The translations under genes were made by a program, and so were the position numbers. The notes under the pieces are model-generated. The model searched no databases and was not told where the DNA came from. It saw only the letters and a list, made by a program, of their open reading frames with translations. A stretch of 64,000 nucleotides of DNA from Caenispirillum salinarum AK4 (GTDB lineage Bacteria; Pseudomonadota; Alphaproteobacteria; Rhodospirillales; Rhodospirillaceae): positions 186,001-250,000 of the forward strand of contig NZ_ANHY01000008.1 in the NCBI RefSeq assembly GCF_000315795.1, given 5' to 3'. Every line of letters starts with the position of its first letter. The first letter of the stretch is position 1. Below are positions 34,874 through 49,713 of the stretch, piece by piece.

Positions 34874-37846
34874 ATGCGAGACACAGATGCCATGGCGGCC
34901 CCGAGGGGCGTGCCGGGCCTGGACCTGCGCGCCCGGGGGCTGCTCGCGCCGGCGCTGATTCTGGCCGCCGCCTGCGCCGCCGCCAGCACGTCGGCGGTGG
35001 CGGGACTGGCGTGGCCGGCGGTCGCCGGGCCGGCCGTTGCAGCGGTCGGGGCGGTGTGGGCCCTGGTGCGCCGCGCCCGGGCGGCGGAACGGGCGCTGAC
35101 CACTGCCGCCGCCGAGGTTGGTGCCGCCCGCGCCCGCGTGGAGCAGAGCGCCGACCTTCAGGCCCACATGCTCGATGCCGTGGAGTCGGTGTCGGAAGGC
35201 TTCGTGCTGTTCGGGCAGGACGGCCGTTTGATCCTCTGCAACGAGCGCTACCGCCGCGCCTATCCCGTGCTGGCGGACATTCTGGAGCCCGGCATCACCT
35301 TCGACGCCCTGCTGCGCGAGGCCGCCCGCCGCGGCGCCCGGGGAACCGACGACGAGGGCCCCCTGGAGACCTGGGTGGAGCGCCGCCTCCGGCGCCACCT
35401 GGATTCGCGGGAGCCGGCCGACGTCCGCCTGTCCGACGGCCGGTGGTACCGCATCAGCGAGCACGCTACGGGCTCGGGCGGCGTGGTCAAGGTGCTCATG
35501 GACATCTCGGAGTTGAAGCGCCACGAGCAGGACCTTGCCGAATCGACGGCGCTGCTCCAGACGACACTGGAAAGCATCACCCAGGGCATCGCCGTCTTCG
35601 ACGATGCCCGCCGGTGCGTCACCTGGAACACGGTCTTCCCCCGCCTGACGGCCGCCGATCCCGATGCGCTGCAGGGCCGGGCCTTGTCGGACATCCTGGG
35701 GGCGGAACCCCTGGTGCCGCTGGATGCCGCTGCCGAGGCATGCGAGATCACAGCCGGAGAGCGGCGGTTGGAAGTTCTCGTCACGCCCATGCCCACCGGC
35801 GGCAGCGTGGCCACGGTGACCGACGTGACTGAGCATCGCCGGCACGAGGCGGTGCTGACGGAACTTGCCACCGGCATATCGCGCCGCCGCGGCGGCGACG
35901 GGACGGGGGACTTCTTTCCCGACCTCGCCGACAGCCTGGCGCGCGCCCTCGACGTGGACGGCGCACTGATCGCCGCGCTGGAGGCCGATCGGCTGGTGCC
36001 CGTGGCGGCGGTGCGCAATGGCCGTCCGGTGGAAGTGGCGCCCCGCCCGCTGGCAGAGACCGCGTTCCGCGGTCTGTTCCGCCAGGCCACCGGCGCGGGG
36101 GGCGGCGAACCGCTGCCCGAAGAGATGCCGGCGCGGCTGGCCGACTGCGCCATGGCGCGGGACCTGGAAGCCGGCGGCACGCTCGTGCGGGTGATCCGCG
36201 GTGGCTCCGGCCGCCCCATGGGGCTTGTGGCCGCCGTGCACGGAAGCCCCATCGAGCCCCGTGCCGGCGGGCGGGCGCTGCTGGACATCTTCGCCGCCCG
36301 CGCCGCCGCCGAATTGGACCGCCAGCGAGCCCTGGCCGCCCTGCGCGACAGCGAGGCCCGCTACCGCCATCTGGTGGAGCGGGCGCCCTATGGCATCCTC
36401 ATGACGCGCGGCGACAGGGTGCGCTTTGCCAACGCCGCCGCCCGGGCCGTTCTTTGCGACGACTCGCCGCTCGGCCAGTCGCTCGCGGACCTGCTGGGGG
36501 ATGAGCCGCCGCCGCCGGTGGAAGAGGGCGCGGGGGCCGGCGTCGAAGCCATGGTGGAGCGGACCTTGCGCGGCGGCGGCCGGGCGGAGCGGCATCTGCT
36601 GGTGGGGCGCTACCCGCTGGCGCAGGAAGGGGGCGACGCGACGCTGGTGGTGCTGGCCGACATCACCGACCGGCGCTCGGCCGAACTGGCGCTCCAGCAG
36701 GCGCAGAAGCTGGATGCGGTGGGACAACTGGCCGGCGGCATCGCCCACGAGTTCAACAACATGCTGACCGCCATCGGCGGCTTCGCCCGCATGGCCCAGC
36801 GCCAGGTGGCCGAGACGGCGCGGGTCGAGTCGTGCCTGGCGGAGGTGGTCAAGGCGTCGGACCGGGCGGCCGCGCTGACCGCGCAGCTTCTGGACTTCAG
36901 CCGTCAGCGCGGTGCCGAGCAGGCCGTGGTCATCGACGTTGTGGATACGGTGCGCGAGCTGAAGAGCTTCCTGCGGCCCGTCCTGGGCGAGACCGTGGAC
37001 CTGTCCATCGTGCCCAGGGTGGACGCCGCGCGGGTGGAGGTCGACCCCGCCCGGTTCACCCAGGCGGTGGTCAACCTGGCGATCAACGGCCGCGACGCCA
37101 TCGCCGAGGCGGGGGGCGGCGACGGCCGGTTGGACATCGCCATTGACGTGGTGGATGCCTCGCGCGACGGCGGGCTGCGCGACCGGCTGCCGTCGCTGCG
37201 CGGGGAGCGGTTCGCGGTGGTCGAGGTGACCGACACCGGCACCGGGCTCGATGCCGAAACGGCGACGCGCATTTTCGAGCCCTTTTTCACCACCAAGCCC
37301 CAGGGCAAGGGCACGGGACTCGGTCTGGCCATGGTCTATGCCCTTGCGACCCATGCCGGCGGCGCTGTCGAGGTGGAGGGGCGCCCGGGCCAGGGCGCGC
37401 GCTTCCGGCTCTACCTGCCGGCCGTGGAAACGCCGGCGGAAACTGCCGTCTCGGGTGGGGCGGTGTCGGTGGTCGACCTGTGGGGCACCGCGCTGCTGGC
37501 CGAGGACGAGGCGCCCGTGCGCGACTACCTGCGGCTGGTGCTGGAGGAGCATGGGATGGAGGTGGTCTCCTGCGCCGACGGCGAGGAAGCCTTGGACGTC
37601 TGGCGCTCGGAAGGAGAGGGCATCGACGTGCTGGTCAGCGACATGGTCATGCCGGGCCTCGGCGGACTTGACCTGGTCCGCGCGATGCGGGAGGACAACC
37701 CTCATCTGAAAGTGGTACTTGTTTCGGGGTATGCCGCCGAGGCGGAGCACCGGCTGGCCGACCTGGGAGAGGGGGTGACCTTCCTTGCCAAGCCGGTCGA
37801 CCCCGACCGCCTGCTGACCGCCGTTCGCGCGGCTCTGGACGCCTGA
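34874..37846 (+). CDS. hybrid sensor histidine kinase (2 TM, PAS, GAF, REC)
   Basis: The protein has 990 residues. Two membrane segments (about 22-66) with almost no periplasmic loop precede a PAS domain (about 100-205), a second PAS (about 225-320), a GAF-like region (about 330-480), and a third PAS (about 490-600). The HisKA site [16 protein letters not shown] has phospho-acceptor His625. The HATPase domain has [17 protein letters not shown] and [15 protein letters not shown]. The receiver domain (about 870-990) has Asp923 in VSDMVMPG. It senses most likely at the membrane or in the cytosol. It is probably transcribed with the next two genes. Confidence 0.93.
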   Translation: MRDTDAMAAPRGVPGLDLRARGLLAPALILAAACAAASTSAVAGLAWPAVAGPAVAAVGAVWALVRRARAAERALTTAAAEVGAARARVEQSADLQAHMLDAVESVSEGFVLFGQDGRLILCNERYRRAYPVLADILEPGITFDALLREAARRGARGTDDEGPLETWVERRLRRHLDSREPADVRLSDGRWYRISEHATGSGGVVKVLMDISELKRHEQDLAESTALLQTTLESITQGIAVFDDARRCVTWNTVFPRLTAADPDALQGRALSDILGAEPLVPLDAAAEACEITAGERRLEVLVTPMPTGGSVATVTDVTEHRRHEAVLTELATGISRRRGGDGTGDFFPDLADSLARALDVDGALIAALEADRLVPVAAVRNGRPVEVAPRPLAETAFRGLFRQATGAGGGEPLPEEMPARLADCAMARDLEAGGTLVRVIRGGSGRPMGLVAAVHGSPIEPRAGGRALLDIFAARAAAELDRQRALAALRDSEARYRHLVERAPYGILMTRGDRVRFANAAARAVLCDDSPLGQSLADLLGDEPPPPVEEGAGAGVEAMVERTLRGGGRAERHLLVGRYPLAQEGGDATLVVLADITDRRSAELALQQAQKLDAVGQLAGGIAHEFNNMLTAIGGFARMAQRQVAETARVESCLAEVVKASDRAAALTAQLLDFSRQRGAEQAVVIDVVDTVRELKSFLRPVLGETVDLSIVPRVDAARVEVDPARFTQAVVNLAINGRDAIAEAGGGDGRLDIAIDVVDASRDGGLRDRLPSLRGERFAVVEVTDTGTGLDAETATRIFEPFFTTKPQGKGTGLGLAMVYALATHAGGAVEVEGRPGQGARFRLYLPAVETPAETAVSGGAVSVVDLWGTALLAEDEAPVRDYLRLVLEEHGMEVVSCADGEEALDVWRSEGEGIDVLVSDMVMPGLGGLDLVRAMREDNPHLKVVLVSGYAAEAEHRLADLGEGVTFLAKPVDPDRLLTAVRAALDA

Positions 37847-37917
37847 CGGCCGGCGGCGGGGCGCGACGCCAAGCAAAAAGACCCGCGACGGCGGGCCAGG
37901 AGGGATTGGACGGACGC

Positions 37918-39906
37918 ATGAGCAGCCAGACGCAGACCGCCGGCGGGCCCACGGCCCCATCCGCGGCACCGGCCGGCTTTGACGCCGAGGCCGCGCCGCT
38001 TTGTGAACGTGTGGACGACCTCTATCAGCCGGCGGCGCGCCTTCTGGCCGGGCGCCTGCTGGCGCCGTTCCTCGAAGGCCACCACGCCACGCCGACGGAG
38101 CTTCTGCACTCGCCGACCCTGCAGAAGCATGTGGAGGGCGATCGCCACTGGCAGGGCGCCCTGCAGCGGGCCGCCGACATTCAGGCCAAGCAGCTGGGCG
38201 TCAAGCCGTCGGAGCGGATCGGTACCCTGACAGCCCTGGCCACCAAGGCCCAGAAGCGCACCCGCGCCCGCATCCTCGAGAAGAAACCGCCAGAGGCCAG
38301 GCCGGGCGCGTTTTCCGATCAGGTGGCGGCGCTGCGGCAGGCGGCGGGCGACGTGGCCGAGGCGGCCTTCCTGGCCGACAGTGCGCTGACCCAGTATCTC
38401 CAGGGCGGGCGCGACTGGGGCGAGAAGGCCGAGCGCATCCTCGTCCTCTGCGAAGCCGAGAGCCTGTCGGCCGAGGCCAAGGCGCGCGTCGACCAGGTGC
38501 TGGGCGAGGTGCTGCGCGCCGGGGGCGCCATCCACGACGTCTGCGAGCGCGTCGACCCCATCAACATGGTGCTGGAGGACCTTCTGGTCATGGCGGGCGT
38601 CCTGGCGCCCGAGACGCCGCTGCTGGAACCCGATCCGCCGGGTGGAAGGGCGCCGCCGGAGCGAACCCGCATCGACCAGGTGCTGCGTCTGCGCGCAGTG
38701 CTGGCCGACGAGGGCATGGAGCAGGCGCGGGCCGGCCTCATGGCGGCCCTGCACCGCGAGCTGGCGCGCCGCGACCGCCTGCTGCCGTCGGTGGCCGGCG
38801 ACGCCTATGGCGGCGGTCAACTGCTGGCCGAGCTTCAACTCATCAGCCGCCTTGCGCAGGCGCTGAAGCCGGGCGGCCATGCCTTCCTGGGCGGTCATGC
38901 CACGGCAGACGCGATCGAGAAGCGGGTTGCCCGCATCGTCTCCACCGGAGCCCTGCAGGACATGCTGGCGGGCAAGACGGTGCTGGAGAAGGTCGAGACC
39001 CTGTTCGACATGCAGAAGATGGTCTTCGGCGCCTACGCGCGGAAGATCGTCGAGGAGTACCTGCGCAGCTTCCTGGAGGACCGTGACTTCGCCGGCCGGC
39101 TGCTCGACAGTTCCAAGACGCGCCTGCGCAAGCTGCGGTCGGTGGCCGACGTGCAGCGCCGGGTGAAGGAGTCGCTGTTTGCCGCCGAGGAGCGGATGAA
39201 CTGGGCGACCATGCTGGACCAGGTGCAGTTGACGTTCATCCGCACCAACCACGTCTTCGCGCCCTTCGAGAAGGACAAGCCGCCGCCGCAGAAGGTGCTG
39301 GAGACGCTGGACCTCTGCGCCGAGGGAGCCTTCACCGAGGGCGAATGCGTCAAGCGGGCGCGCGCGCACCTGACCCGCTATGCCCAGCGTCCCACCGTCA
39401 TCCGAGAGTTCCTGTCGGGCGCCAGCGACAGTGCCGAGGGCGCCAAGCGTCTGGCGCTGCTGGGCGAAAAGATGCGCGCGGCCGGCGTGCCTTTCGTCGA
39501 CGTCACCCGCATGCGCGTCATGGTGGTGGAAGATGAGGAGGCCTCGGCCAGCTACATCCGCATGGTGCTGGGCGATATGGGCGTTTCGCAGATCACCAGC
39601 GCCGAAGACGGGCATCAGGCCCTCGACCTGTTCGCCGAGCAGGACGATGCCTTCGACCTCGTCATCTCCGACTGGATGATGCCGCGCATGTCGGGCATCG
39701 ATCTGTTGAAGCAGGTGCGCAGCACCCATTCCAAGCTGCCGTTCCTGATGGTCACGGCCCTTGCCACGCAGCCGGCGGTGGAGGAGGCCATGGCCCACGA
39801 CGTGACGGCCTACATCGCCAAGCCCTTCCCGCCCGAGCAGCTGGAGGAAAAGGTGATGGTTCTCATGAACCGCGGCCACCGGGTCCACGAGGGCCGCAAG
39901 GGCTGA
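37918..39906 (+). CDS. response regulator with a 530-residue unassigned N-terminal region
   Basis: The protein has 662 residues. Residues 535-655 form a CheY-like receiver: MRVMVVEDEEASASYIRMVL, acceptor Asp585 in VISDWMMPRMSGIDLLKQV, Thr/Ser in LMVTALATQ, Lys in YIAKPFPPEQLEEKVMVLM. The N-terminal part is helical and hydrophilic, with charged segments such as LFDMQKMVFGAYARKIVEEYLRSFLEDRDF and KTRLRKLRSVADVQRRVKESLFAAEERMNW. I do not recognise a domain there, nor an output domain after the receiver. It has an AGGAGGGA ribosome site and follows the hybrid kinase by 71 bases. Confidence 0.8.
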   Translation: MSSQTQTAGGPTAPSAAPAGFDAEAAPLCERVDDLYQPAARLLAGRLLAPFLEGHHATPTELLHSPTLQKHVEGDRHWQGALQRAADIQAKQLGVKPSERIGTLTALATKAQKRTRARILEKKPPEARPGAFSDQVAALRQAAGDVAEAAFLADSALTQYLQGGRDWGEKAERILVLCEAESLSAEAKARVDQVLGEVLRAGGAIHDVCERVDPINMVLEDLLVMAGVLAPETPLLEPDPPGGRAPPERTRIDQVLRLRAVLADEGMEQARAGLMAALHRELARRDRLLPSVAGDAYGGGQLLAELQLISRLAQALKPGGHAFLGGHATADAIEKRVARIVSTGALQDMLAGKTVLEKVETLFDMQKMVFGAYARKIVEEYLRSFLEDRDFAGRLLDSSKTRLRKLRSVADVQRRVKESLFAAEERMNWATMLDQVQLTFIRTNHVFAPFEKDKPPPQKVLETLDLCAEGAFTEGECVKRARAHLTRYAQRPTVIREFLSGASDSAEGAKRLALLGEKMRAAGVPFVDVTRMRVMVVEDEEASASYIRMVLGDMGVSQITSAEDGHQALDLFAEQDDAFDLVISDWMMPRMSGIDLLKQVRSTHSKLPFLMVTALATQPAVEEAMAHDVTAYIAKPFPPEQLEEKVMVLMNRGHRVHEGRKG

Positions 39907-39974
39907 CCTTCGGCAATGGTCGGCACGGGAGAGAGGCTTTGTTAAGGTCCGGGCCTTATGGTTGTGGCAGTTTG

Positions 39975-41879
<1,905 letters not shown>

Positions 41880-41939
41880 TACCGGACGACACTCGAAAAC
41901 ATACACTTGTTGTCCGGCAAGGCCGACTGGCCGCCGCGC

Positions 41940-42030
41940 CTTATGGCGCATGAGCCAGCGTAGCGCGTGATCGCAGCCTTGTTGATTTCAATCATCGAGG
42001 CGTACGAGTGCCGCAAGTGACGCCATCATG
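41940..42030. repeat. diverged copy of a palindromic intergenic repeat
   Basis: GGCGCATGAGCCAGCGTAG, CGTGATCGCAG, and TTCAATCATCGAGGCGTA recall the copy at 60190-60290 (CATGAACGCAGCGTCGATGATTGCAATCATCGACGCGTA). The resemblance is partial. Confidence 0.45.
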
Positions 42031-42096
42031 CACGTCAACGTGCGCGTCGGCGTCCGAAGCCTGCGCGCGACACGACCGCCGTCCGTCGCGCAGGCA

Positions 42097-42315
42097 TCAC
42101 ACCACGATGTTCAGGTAGGTTCCGCGCGGGGCGTTGCGGTCAAAGGTGACGCCGTCGATCCGCACGTGGTTGCGGTGGCGCGGCCGGTCGTCGGGCGACT
42201 CGCGCTCCTCGATGGAGTCCCAGAAGGCGGAGGTGGAGGCGCGCCGACGGTCGCGGGCCCCCGAAACGGGTGCCCGGCTGGCGGGGCTTCCTCCGACGCG
42301 GCCGGGTCCGGCCAT
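42097..42315 (-). CDS. small protein of unknown function (72 residues)
   Basis: The protein is basic with a low-complexity first half (SPASRAPVSGARDRRR) and a more regular second half (STSAFWDSIEERESPDDRP and HVRIDGVTFDRNAPRGTYLNIVV). A GGAAGGA site precedes the ATG. It lies 51 bases after the next minus-strand gene, so the two may be one operon. I do not recognise a family. Confidence 0.5.
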   Translation of the reverse strand: MAGPGRVGGSPASRAPVSGARDRRRASTSAFWDSIEERESPDDRPRHRNHVRIDGVTFDRNAPRGTYLNIVV

Positions 42316-42366
42316 GGTTCAAACGTCCTTCCGGTAAAGCAGACGGCGCCAAGCACCGGCGCGGCG

Positions 42367-42582
42367 TCAGGCGACCGTGTTCACCTGCGTGCCGCGACCC
42401 TGCTCGGCGTCCATCAGCGCGCGGGTCTGTGCGACGGACTCGGCCACCGCCTCCACCTGCGCCAGGGCCGACTGGGTGGCCGACTTGACCATCTTCGTCG
42501 CCAGCTGGCCCTGGACCTGCTGGCGGATCAGTTCGCCGCGCTCCTCGGCGCGGTTGACCATGTTCAGGCTGTCGATCGACAT
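42367..42582 (-). CDS. small helical protein (71 residues), possibly YjfB-like
   Basis: MSIDSLNMVNRAEERGELIRQQVQGQLATKMVKSATQSALAQVEAVAESVAQT is amphipathic helix throughout. The order of a short start, a QQVQ region and a KMVKSA helix recalls the putative motility protein YjfB family, but similarity is limited to pattern. The start is set by GGAGAG before the ATG. It is close to secA but separate from it. Confidence 0.5.
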   Translation of the reverse strand: MSIDSLNMVNRAEERGELIRQQVQGQLATKMVKSATQSALAQVEAVAESVAQTRALMDAEQGRGTQVNTVA

Positions 42583-42673
42583 GGTGCGACTCTCCCCGTA
42601 ATTCGGCTCAAGGATACGCCCAAAGGCGCACCCTTGCAACCGAACGTGGCGGGCCCGGCCCGATGGCGCGGCC

Positions 42674-45397
<2,724 letters not shown>

Positions 45398-45668
45398 GGG
45401 GATGGTTACCTCGGACGTAGACTGTAGAAGAGAGGCGGACGCCTTTCCGGACGCTGAAACACATAGAGCGGCCCCGCTTCTGTGTCAACGCAGGTGGGGC
45501 GCGCCGCGCCATGCCGGGGCGGACCTTGCGGGCGGGCGTCCGATGTGGTGATCTGTCCACCCTTAATTTCGCCGGAAAGCTGTGGCGGTCTTTGTGCCGC
45601 GTTGCGCCGCCTCCGGCGTTGCATAGACGAAAGACACTTTTCACCCAAGGCCCCGAAGGAGCCCGTCC

Positions 45669-46535
45669 ATGGTATTCAAGTCCCTGCGCGCCGCCCTGTT
45701 CGCCACCGCCATCGCCCTGCCGGCCGTCGTCGCCGCACCGGCGCCGTCCTTCGCCCAGGACGAAGACCCGGTCGTGGCCCGCGTCGGCGACCAGGAAATC
45801 CGCCGCTCGGAACTGCAGGCCATCAAGCAGGGCATGGCCGAGCAGGTGCCGCAGGTCGCCATGATGCCCATGGAGGCGGTCTTCCAGCCGCTGGTGGAGC
45901 GCGCCATCGACAGCATGTTGCTGACCCAGGCGGGCCGTGACGCCGGACTGGCCGACAGCGAAGAGGTCCAGAAGCGCCTGGAAGACGCCAAGAGCCGCAT
46001 CATCCAGCAGGTCTACCTGGAGCAGATGATCGACGAGGAACTGACCGACGCGCGCATCCAGGAAGCCTACGAGCAGTTCAAGCAGCAGACCCCGGAAGAA
46101 CCCGAGGTGAGCGCCCGCCACATCCTGGTCGAGACCGAGGAGAAGGCGCAGGAAATCATCGACAAGCTGGAAGGCGGTGCCGACTTCGCCGAACTGGCGA
46201 AGACCGAGTCCACCGGCCCGTCGGGCGCCAAGGGCGGCGAGCTGGGCTGGTTCAAGAAGGGCGACATGGTCGAGCCCTTCGCAGCCGCCGCCTTCGCCAT
46301 GGAGCCGGGCGACATCAGCGAAAGCCCGGTGCAGACCCAGTTCGGCTGGCACGTGATCAAGGTGGAAGACCGCCGCACCGCCGAGGCGCCGCCGCTTGAG
46401 CAGGTGGAAGGCCAGCTCCGCCAGCAGCTCGCGCAGACGGTGGTGGCCGAGAAGGTTCAGGCTCTGCGCGAGGACACCGAGGTCGAGATCTACGGCCCCA
46501 CCGGCAAGACCGAGGGCGACAGCACCGCCGAGTAA
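45669..46535 (+). CDS. periplasmic parvulin-type peptidyl-prolyl isomerase
   Basis: The protein has 288 residues with a signal peptide (AAPAPSFAQ, cleavage about residue 29). A SurA-like N-terminal helical region (about 35-140) is followed by a single rotamase domain: SARHILVETEEKAQEIIDKLEGGADFAELAK, KGGELGWFKKGDMVEPFAAAAF, VQTQFGWHVIKVED. Such PpiC/PrsA-like proteins assist folding of exported proteins. It is divergent from secA, 271 bases away. Confidence 0.92.
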   Translation: MVFKSLRAALFATAIALPAVVAAPAPSFAQDEDPVVARVGDQEIRRSELQAIKQGMAEQVPQVAMMPMEAVFQPLVERAIDSMLLTQAGRDAGLADSEEVQKRLEDAKSRIIQQVYLEQMIDEELTDARIQEAYEQFKQQTPEEPEVSARHILVETEEKAQEIIDKLEGGADFAELAKTESTGPSGAKGGELGWFKKGDMVEPFAAAAFAMEPGDISESPVQTQFGWHVIKVEDRRTAEAPPLEQVEGQLRQQLAQTVVAEKVQALREDTEVEIYGPTGKTEGDSTAE

Positions 46536-46567
46536 CGGCATACTGCGCCCCACGCGGACGCAAGACC

Positions 46568-46598
46568 GGCGGCGGCTTCTGGGTCAGGAGCCGCCGCC
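46568..46598. terminator. possible terminator between the PPIase gene and argJ
   Basis: A 10-bp perfect stem GGCGGCGGCT/AGCCGCCGCC has an 11-base loop. No T-run follows directly. Confidence 0.5.
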
Positions 46599-46650
46599 GC
46601 GCCGTCCGGTCCCTGTTTTCAACCCCCGTTCAGCGAGCCCCGCGTCGATC

Positions 46651-47904
46651 ATGAAGGTGCCCGTTTCTCCCCTGGCTCCCGCCCAGTTCCCCGCCATGCC
46701 GGCGATGACCGGCGTGTCCTTCGCCGCCCACGCCTGCGGCATCCGCTACAAGGATCGCGACGACCTGCTGCTGATGGTCCTGCCGGCGGGCACCACGGCG
46801 GCGGGCGTGTTCACGCGGTCCAAGTGCCCCTCGGCGCCGGTGGACTGGTGCCGTCAGGCGCTGGAGGACGGCAAGCACCGCGCCCGCGCCGTGCTCATCA
46901 ACGCCGGCAACGCCAACGCCTTCACCGGCTCGGCGGGCATGGCCTCGGTGGAGCGCACGGTGAAGAAGGCGGCCGAGGTCATCGGCTGCGATCCCAGCCA
47001 CGTCTTCGTCTCGTCGACCGGCACCATCGGCGAGGACCTGCCCGACGAGCGGATCACGAAGAACCTGGAAACGGTGTTCGCCAAGGCCATGACCGAGGGC
47101 GAGGCCGGCCGCGACTGGAAGAGCGCGGCGGCGGCCATCATGACCACCGACACCTTCCCCAAGGGTGCGACCCGCACCGCCGAGATCGACGGCGTGACGG
47201 TGACGCTGAACGGCATCGCCAAGGGCTCGGGCATGATCGCGCCGGACATGGCGACGATGCTGTCTTATGTGGTCACTGACGCCGCCATCGGTGCGGACGC
47301 CCTGACCGCGGTGCTGCGCAAGGCCACCGACAGGACCTTCAACTGCATCACGGTGGACAGCGACACCTCGACATCGGACACGCTGATGCTGTTCGCGACG
47401 GGCTCGGCGGGCAACAAGCCGGTGAAGGACGCCGACGACAAGCGCTTGAAGGGGTTCAAGACGGCGCTGGAGGACCTGCTGCGCGACCTGTCCCACCAGG
47501 TGGTGCGCGACGGCGAGGGCGCGTCCAAGTTCGTGGAAATCCGCGTCACGGGGGCGGACGGCAACAAGGCCGCCAGGCGCGTCGGGCTCTCCATCGCCAA
47601 CTCTCCGCTGGTCAAGACCGCGATCGCCGGCGAGGACGCCAACTGGGGCCGCATCGTCGCCGCCATCGGCAAGGCCGGAGAGAAAGCCGAACGCGACAAG
47701 CTCGCGATTTCCGTCGGCGGGGTGACCATCGCTGCCAAGGGCCGTGCCGTGGAAGGCTATGACGAGGCGCCGGTGGCCGCCCACATGAAGGGCACCGACA
47801 TCCTTATCGAGGTCGACCTGAACATCGGCAAGGGCAAGGCCACGGTCTGGACCTGCGACCTGACCCACGGCTATATCGACATCAACGGGTCCTACCGCTC
47901 ATGA
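46651..47904 (+). CDS. argJ: bifunctional glutamate N-acetyltransferase / N-acetylglutamate synthase
   Basis: This 417-residue enzyme recycles the acetyl group in arginine synthesis and cleaves itself. The autocleavage site is in KGSGMIAPDMATMLSYV with the nucleophile Thr202. NAGNANAFTG, SSTGTIGEDLP and the ending TCDLTHGYIDINGSYRS are typical. It is followed by a GNAT-Nudix gene whose ATG overlaps its TGA by four bases, so they are translationally coupled. Confidence 0.97.
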   Translation: MKVPVSPLAPAQFPAMPAMTGVSFAAHACGIRYKDRDDLLLMVLPAGTTAAGVFTRSKCPSAPVDWCRQALEDGKHRARAVLINAGNANAFTGSAGMASVERTVKKAAEVIGCDPSHVFVSSTGTIGEDLPDERITKNLETVFAKAMTEGEAGRDWKSAAAAIMTTDTFPKGATRTAEIDGVTVTLNGIAKGSGMIAPDMATMLSYVVTDAAIGADALTAVLRKATDRTFNCITVDSDTSTSDTLMLFATGSAGNKPVKDADDKRLKGFKTALEDLLRDLSHQVVRDGEGASKFVEIRVTGADGNKAARRVGLSIANSPLVKTAIAGEDANWGRIVAAIGKAGEKAERDKLAISVGGVTIAAKGRAVEGYDEAPVAAHMKGTDILIEVDLNIGKGKATVWTCDLTHGYIDINGSYRS

Positions 47905-48902
47905 ACAGCCTCCCCGGCCTGGGAGACGAGTCGGACGGCGGCTGCTGGTCGGTGTTTCCGCTGACCACGGCCCGCCTGCGCCTGCGCCCCCTGCGGCTGG
48001 AGGACGCGCCGGCGGTGCGGGTCTGTGTCTCCAGCGCATCGGTGGCGACCCGCACCATCGACATCCCCCACCCGCTGCCCGAGGGCGCGGAAATCGTCTT
48101 TCTGCGCGAGGTCGTCGACGACCGCTCCGCCGGCAAGGGCGTCGTCTGCGCCGTCGAACGGCCGGAGGACGGCGCGCTCATCGGTGCGTGCGGGCTTCTG
48201 CGCATAGACCCGGCGGCCGGCACGGCCGAGGCCGGCTACTGGATGGCCGAGTCCGCCTGGAACCAGGGCTACGCCGGAGAGGCGCTGGCGGCCGTGCTGG
48301 CCTATGCCTTCGACGACCTGAAGCTTGCCCGCGTCACCGCCACCGCGCTCGAGGACAACGCGGCCTCGCTGCGCGTGCTGGAGCGTGCCGGCTTCCGCCT
48401 TCTGGGGACGGAGGAGCGGCCGTCCCAGGCGCGCGGCGGGCCGTGCGTTGTGCGGCTGGCGGAGATCACCGCGGACGCCTTCGACGCCGGACGACGGGCG
48501 CGGCTCAAGACCGTGCTGGTGGCTGCCGTCGCCCTGGTGGATGCCGACAACCGCATCCTCCTGGCCCAGCGGCCGGAGGGCAAAAGCATGGCCGGGCTGT
48601 GGGAGTTTCCCGGCGGCAAGGTCGACCCCGGCGAGACGCCCGAACGCGCCCTGATCCGGGAGCTGGACGAGGAACTGGGTATCGACGTGACGGGAAGCTG
48701 CCTCGCCCCGCTGACCTTCGCCAGCCACGGCTATGCCGACTTCCATCTGCTGATGCCGCTCTACGTCTGCCGCCAGTGGAAAGGCCGGCCCGAGCCGCGC
48801 GAGGGGCAGAAACTGGCCTGGGTCCGTGCCAACCAACTGCGCGACTACCCGATGCCGCCGGCCGACATTCCGCTGATCCCGATCCTGCAGGACTGGCTTT
48901 AG
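47901..48902 (+). CDS. GNAT acetyltransferase - MutT (Nudix) fusion protein
   Basis: The protein has 333 residues. The first half (about 18-195) is a GNAT domain: TTARLRLRPLRLEDAPAV, AEAGYWMAESAWNQGYAGEAL (acetyl-CoA loop variant) and NAASLRVLERAGFRLLG. The second half (about 205-333) is a MutT-type hydrolase: VLVAAVALVDADNRILLAQRPEG, a full Nudix box GGKVDPGETPERALIRELDEELGI (from residue 238), and VRANQLRDYPMPPADIPLI typical of 8-oxo-dGTPases. The ATGA overlap with argJ shows coupling. The fusion of an acetyltransferase and a repair hydrolase is unusual. Confidence 0.92.
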   Translation: MNSLPGLGDESDGGCWSVFPLTTARLRLRPLRLEDAPAVRVCVSSASVATRTIDIPHPLPEGAEIVFLREVVDDRSAGKGVVCAVERPEDGALIGACGLLRIDPAAGTAEAGYWMAESAWNQGYAGEALAAVLAYAFDDLKLARVTATALEDNAASLRVLERAGFRLLGTEERPSQARGGPCVVRLAEITADAFDAGRRARLKTVLVAAVALVDADNRILLAQRPEGKSMAGLWEFPGGKVDPGETPERALIRELDEELGIDVTGSCLAPLTFASHGYADFHLLMPLYVCRQWKGRPEPREGQKLAWVRANQLRDYPMPPADIPLIPILQDWL

Positions 48903-48944
48903 AGCGTAGCTCGGCCACGTCCGTGGACGAGCCCCGCGAATAGG

Positions 48945-49045
48945 GCCGCAAGTGCGACCCCGCGCCGGTCAGGCGCATGAGGTTGCGTGCCGACTGAACG
49001 CCAAGTGCCGCGCAGCGGCACGCATGGACTCGCCGAGGCTTGTAA
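48945..49045. repeat. palindromic intergenic repeat with GCGCCGGTCAGGCGC core
   Basis: The segment TGCGACCCCGCGCCGGTCAGGCGC then ATGAG recurs at 60200-60232 with one change, and GTGCCGC-gca-GCGGCAC (49005-49021) follows. It lies between two genes of the same strand. No coding potential. Confidence 0.7.
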
Positions 49046-49075
49046 GCCCGCGCCGAAGGCCGCACATTATCCGGC

Positions 49076-49648
49076 ATGACGGACAGGATGCGGACTTCTT
49101 CCATGGATGACGTCACCGAGGCCCCGCGCGGGCCCGTGGTGGAGCGCGTGCCCGAGGGTGACGAGCGCCCGCGCATGGTCTGCGACGATTGCGGGTTCAT
49201 CAATTACGAAAACCCCAAGATCATCGTCGGCGCCGTGGTCACCTGGGGCGACAAGTACCTGCTCGCCCGCCGCGCCATCGAGCCGCGCAAGGGCTTTTGG
49301 ACCATCCCCGCCGGCTTCATGGAACTGAACGAAAGCGCCGAGGCGGGTGCGGCCCGCGAGGTGATGGAGGAAGCCCAGGCCGAGGTGGAGGTGGGCGCGC
49401 TGCTGGGCGTCTACAGCCTGCACCACATCAACCAGGTCCACCTGATCTACCGTGCCGAAATGACCACCCCCGACCACGGCGCCGGCTACGAAAGCCAGGA
49501 AGTGGCGCTGGTGGACTGGGCGGACATCCCCTGGTCCGAGTTGGCTTTCCCCTCGGTCCGCTGGGCCCTGGAAGCCCACCACCGCCACCGCGGCGAGACC
49601 AACTTCGCACCCGAGACCTGCCCGGAAATCCCGCACCGGATCGAGTAG
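49076..49648 (+). CDS. Nudix hydrolase with partial zinc ribbon
   Basis: The protein has 190 residues. [22 protein letters not shown] is the second half of a NudC-type zinc ribbon (one CxxC only), then [45 protein letters not shown] gives the complete Nudix box. It probably hydrolyses a nucleotide sugar or a dinucleotide. The C-terminal part has [16 protein letters not shown]. Starts at 49088 and 49103 are also possible. Confidence 0.9.
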   Translation: MTDRMRTSSMDDVTEAPRGPVVERVPEGDERPRMVCDDCGFINYENPKIIVGAVVTWGDKYLLARRAIEPRKGFWTIPAGFMELNESAEAGAAREVMEEAQAEVEVGALLGVYSLHHINQVHLIYRAEMTTPDHGAGYESQEVALVDWADIPWSELAFPSVRWALEAHHRHRGETNFAPETCPEIPHRIE

Positions 49649-49692
49649 CGGCCGGGCAGGGTGCTTTTGCGCTGCCCGCAAAGGGAAGTGGT

Positions 49693-49713
49693 GCGAGGAG
49701 CACGGCTCCTCGC
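49693..49713. repeat. hairpin remnant related to the octamer element
   Basis: GCGAGGAGC-acg-GCTCCTCGC followed by GCTCCC matches the GCGAGGGAGCC-acg-GGCTCCCTCGC plus GCTCCC part of the octamer element with one base fewer in each arm. It may also end the preceding transcript. Confidence 0.55.

Noticed and set aside
34403-37969. 1188-residue open frame opposite the hybrid kinase
   Set aside because: No motif, no start signal and biased composition; the plus-strand kinase has complete domains.
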